A DNA stretch of 7,193 nt, taken from contig JAITNE010000197.1 in the NCBI GenBank assembly GCA_031290635.1, positions 1-7,193 on the forward strand, given 5' to 3'. Both the position numbers and the translations under genes were made by a program. Position 1 is the first letter of the stretch. Each line of letters opens with the position of its first letter. Shown piece by piece: positions 6,057 through 7,193 of this stretch. This stretch comes from Tannerella sp. (lineage in GTDB: Bacteria > Bacteroidota > Bacteroidia > Bacteroidales > Tannerellaceae). A model generated the notes under the pieces. That model worked only from the letters and a program-made list of their open reading frames with translations. It did not search any database and was not told where the DNA came from.

Positions 6057-6986
6057 GTGGAAACAAACATAGAAAACAACAACGACCTCGAACAGGTCAT
6101 CAAATGGCTTGACCGGTACGAACTGCAACAGCAAATCGACGTCCCCCGGCACTGGAAGCAAGTATGCAGCAAAATCCGCAGAGCACGCTACCGCCGTCAG
6201 ACCATGCGGTTTGCCCGCAACGCCGCCGCCATCCTGTTTTTACCCCTATTGATAGCGGCAGGACTGCTTCTGAGGACGCCATCCGCCCCGCCCGAACCGG
6301 TTGAACAGATAGAAATAACGGCCGCCTACGGACAAATCACGAAAATAACCCTGCCCGACAGGTCGGAAGTATGGCTCAACTCAGGCTCGAAACTGACCTA
6401 TCCCCAGCGATTCGAAGACGAGACCCGCGCGGTGCAGCTCGCCGGAGAAGCATATTTCAAGGTAGAGTCCGACGACCTTCACCGCTTTGAAGTCCTCCTG
6501 CCAGCCGGACTGCGGGTCAGCGCCTGCGGCACGGAGTTCAACATCGACGCCTATCCCGAAGACGAAAACATGAAAATGACGCTCGCCAAAGGACGGATAG
6601 AAGTACAGATACCCTCGCAGGACGCGCTCCAGATAACACAAGCGGGCGCACAAACCATCTACTCAAAAACAAACCTGACCACGACCGCCTCAAACGTAAA
6701 TCTCTACGTCGAGACAGCCTGGAAAGACGGCAAAATCGTCCTGCGTCGCGCCGGCATGAACGAAATCATCAGTCAGCTGTCGCGCCGCTTCAACGTGGAC
6801 ATCCAGCTCCAGGGCAAAGAACTCTACGGCTACGAATACTCAGCCACCTTCACGACCGAATCCATCACCGAAATCCTCTCCCTGCTGGAGAAATCCGCCC
6901 CCATCGTCTGCCGCATCATCGAACCCAAACAAGGCAAAGATTTCAGCTTCTCCAAACGGACGGTAATAATAAGGAGGAAAAACTAA
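6057..6986 (+). CDS. FecR-family anti-sigma factor, inner-membrane
   Basis: FecR-like proteins hold their ECF sigma factor at the inner membrane and release it when a TonB-dependent receptor signals through the periplasm. The 309 residues show a short cytoplasmic anti-sigma part (1-52, ending in a very basic KIRRARYRRQTMRFARN), one membrane span (~54-73), the periplasmic FecR domain (~88-185: YGQITKITLPDRSEVWLNSGSKLTYP, then LAGEAYFKVESD, CGTEFNIDAY and LAKGRIEVQ) and a C-terminal DUF4974-like domain (~228-305: MNEIISQLSRRFNVDIQLQG, TFTTESITEILSLLE). That order is standard for Bacteroidota. The start is GTG at 6057: the frame runs up to a TAA at 5997 without an ATG, and the next Met (M50) would remove the cytoplasmic sigma-binding part. 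No Shine-Dalgarno sequence precedes it. No receptor gene follows within the 207 bp left in the window. Confidence 0.93.
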   Translation: METNIENNNDLEQVIKWLDRYELQQQIDVPRHWKQVCSKIRRARYRRQTMRFARNAAAILFLPLLIAAGLLLRTPSAPPEPVEQIEITAAYGQITKITLPDRSEVWLNSGSKLTYPQRFEDETRAVQLAGEAYFKVESDDLHRFEVLLPAGLRVSACGTEFNIDAYPEDENMKMTLAKGRIEVQIPSQDALQITQAGAQTIYSKTNLTTTASNVNLYVETAWKDGKIVLRRAGMNEIISQLSRRFNVDIQLQGKELYGYEYSATFTTESITEILSLLEKSAPIVCRIIEPKQGKDFSFSKRTVIIRRKN

Positions 6987-7012
6987 GGCTCTGCTCCACG
7001 TATTTTTTGTCC

Positions 7013-7037
7013 ACGAATTGCACGAATTGCACGAATC
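7013..7037. repeat. 9-bp tandem repeat ACGAATTGC
   Basis: ACGAATTGC occurs at 7013-7021 and 7022-7030, followed by a partial ACGAAT at 7031-7036. It lies 27 bp after the fecR stop. From memory, runs of this CACGAATT type recur between genes in many Bacteroidota genomes, so this is probably a dispersed repeat rather than a site for fecR. Confidence 0.7.
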
Positions 7038-7041
7038 AAAA

Positions 7042-7064
7042 GCAATGTCTGTCGCCGTCATTGC
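7042..7064. repeat. GCAATG / CATTGC inverted repeat
   Basis: GCAATG (7042-7047) and CATTGC (7059-7064) are exact reverse complements with an 11-nt loop. The right side reads CGTCATTGCGAG (7057-7066 core plus flanks), which resembles a widespread bacterial intergenic repeat I know as CGTCATTGCGAG. It could form a weak hairpin after fecR, but there is no T run behind it, so a terminator is not supported. Confidence 0.5.
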
Positions 7065-7111
7065 GAGTCCCTATAAAAAGTTCAAACAAGGGGAAATGAC
7101 GTGGGGATACT

Positions 7112-7193
7112 TGCCCGTAGGGCATTCATATCAATAGAAAAAAGTTTGCCCTAACCAACTAATACCTCGTAGAGGTTTCACCTTATTCTATCG
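7112..7193. repeat. Two GTA-loop hairpins enclosed by an outer inverted repeat (cut by window end)
   Basis: TGCCC-GTA-GGGCA (7112-7124) and ACCTC-GTA-GAGGT (7164-7176) are perfect 5-bp stems with the same GTA loop, start to start 52 bp, each followed by a TTCA stretch. CAATAGAA (7132-7139) and TTCTATCG (7186-7193) are inverted relative to each other with one mismatch and enclose the second hairpin. The element runs to the window edge and may continue. It has no coding sense that I can see. It looks like part of a structured intergenic repeat; I believe similar sequences occur in other Bacteroidales genomes, but that is memory only. Confidence 0.6.

Noticed and set aside
6971..6977. Perfect Shine-Dalgarno-like AAGGAGG at the end of fecR
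   Set aside because: It encodes the last Arg-Arg residues of FecR and no start codon follows at a suitable distance; this phylum also rarely uses strong Shine-Dalgarno sites.

Overview
The window looks like a Bacteroidota (Bacteroidales-type) chromosome. The reasons are a promoter with a perfect TAnnTTTG -7 element, AT-rich leaders without Shine-Dalgarno sequences, a TrmD of the Bacteroidota sequence type (GGEAGMVM variant), exported sugar enzymes whose signal peptide ends in IAQ or at a relaxed lipobox, and an ECF sigma / FecR pair of the Bacteroides-expansion kind. All five recognisable genes plus one small doubtful ORF lie on the + strand. No tRNA, rRNA, CRISPR array or transposase gene was seen.

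Layout. 1-813 is the 3' part of a GH29 alpha-L-fucosidase gene, cut by the window edge. Its stop overlaps the start of trmD (810-1484) by 4 bp. A promoter sits at the end of trmD, and after an 85-bp leader come two genes 6 bp apart that look like one operon: a secreted Gfo/Idh/MocA oxidoreductase (1570-2682) and a GH95-family lipoprotein glycosidase (2689-5067). The 320 bp from 5068 to 5387 hold no convincing gene. They hold a 42-bp tandem repeat array with internal hairpins, a terminator-like AT-rich inverted repeat, and two 19-nt direct repeats just before the next start. Then come an ECF sigma factor (5388-5966) and its FecR-type anti-sigma factor (6057-6986). The last 207 bp are packed with short repeats and no gene.

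How it fits together. GH29 and GH95 both act on alpha-linked L-fucose or related L-sugars. The GH95 protein and the oxidoreductase are both predicted to be exported and are co-transcribed, so the second operon probably handles a fucosylated, or L-galactose-bearing, glycan in the periplasm or at the outer membrane, with an oxidation/reduction step outside the cytoplasm. The sigma/FecR pair usually controls a TonB-dependent glycan importer, but no importer gene is visible here.

The strongest candidates for something undescribed are (a) the 42-bp array, whose units fold into 35-nt hairpins with one compensatory change, (b) the exported Gfo/Idh enzyme paired with a GH95 enzyme that lacks the usual HRHxSH motif, and (c) the repeat cluster after fecR.
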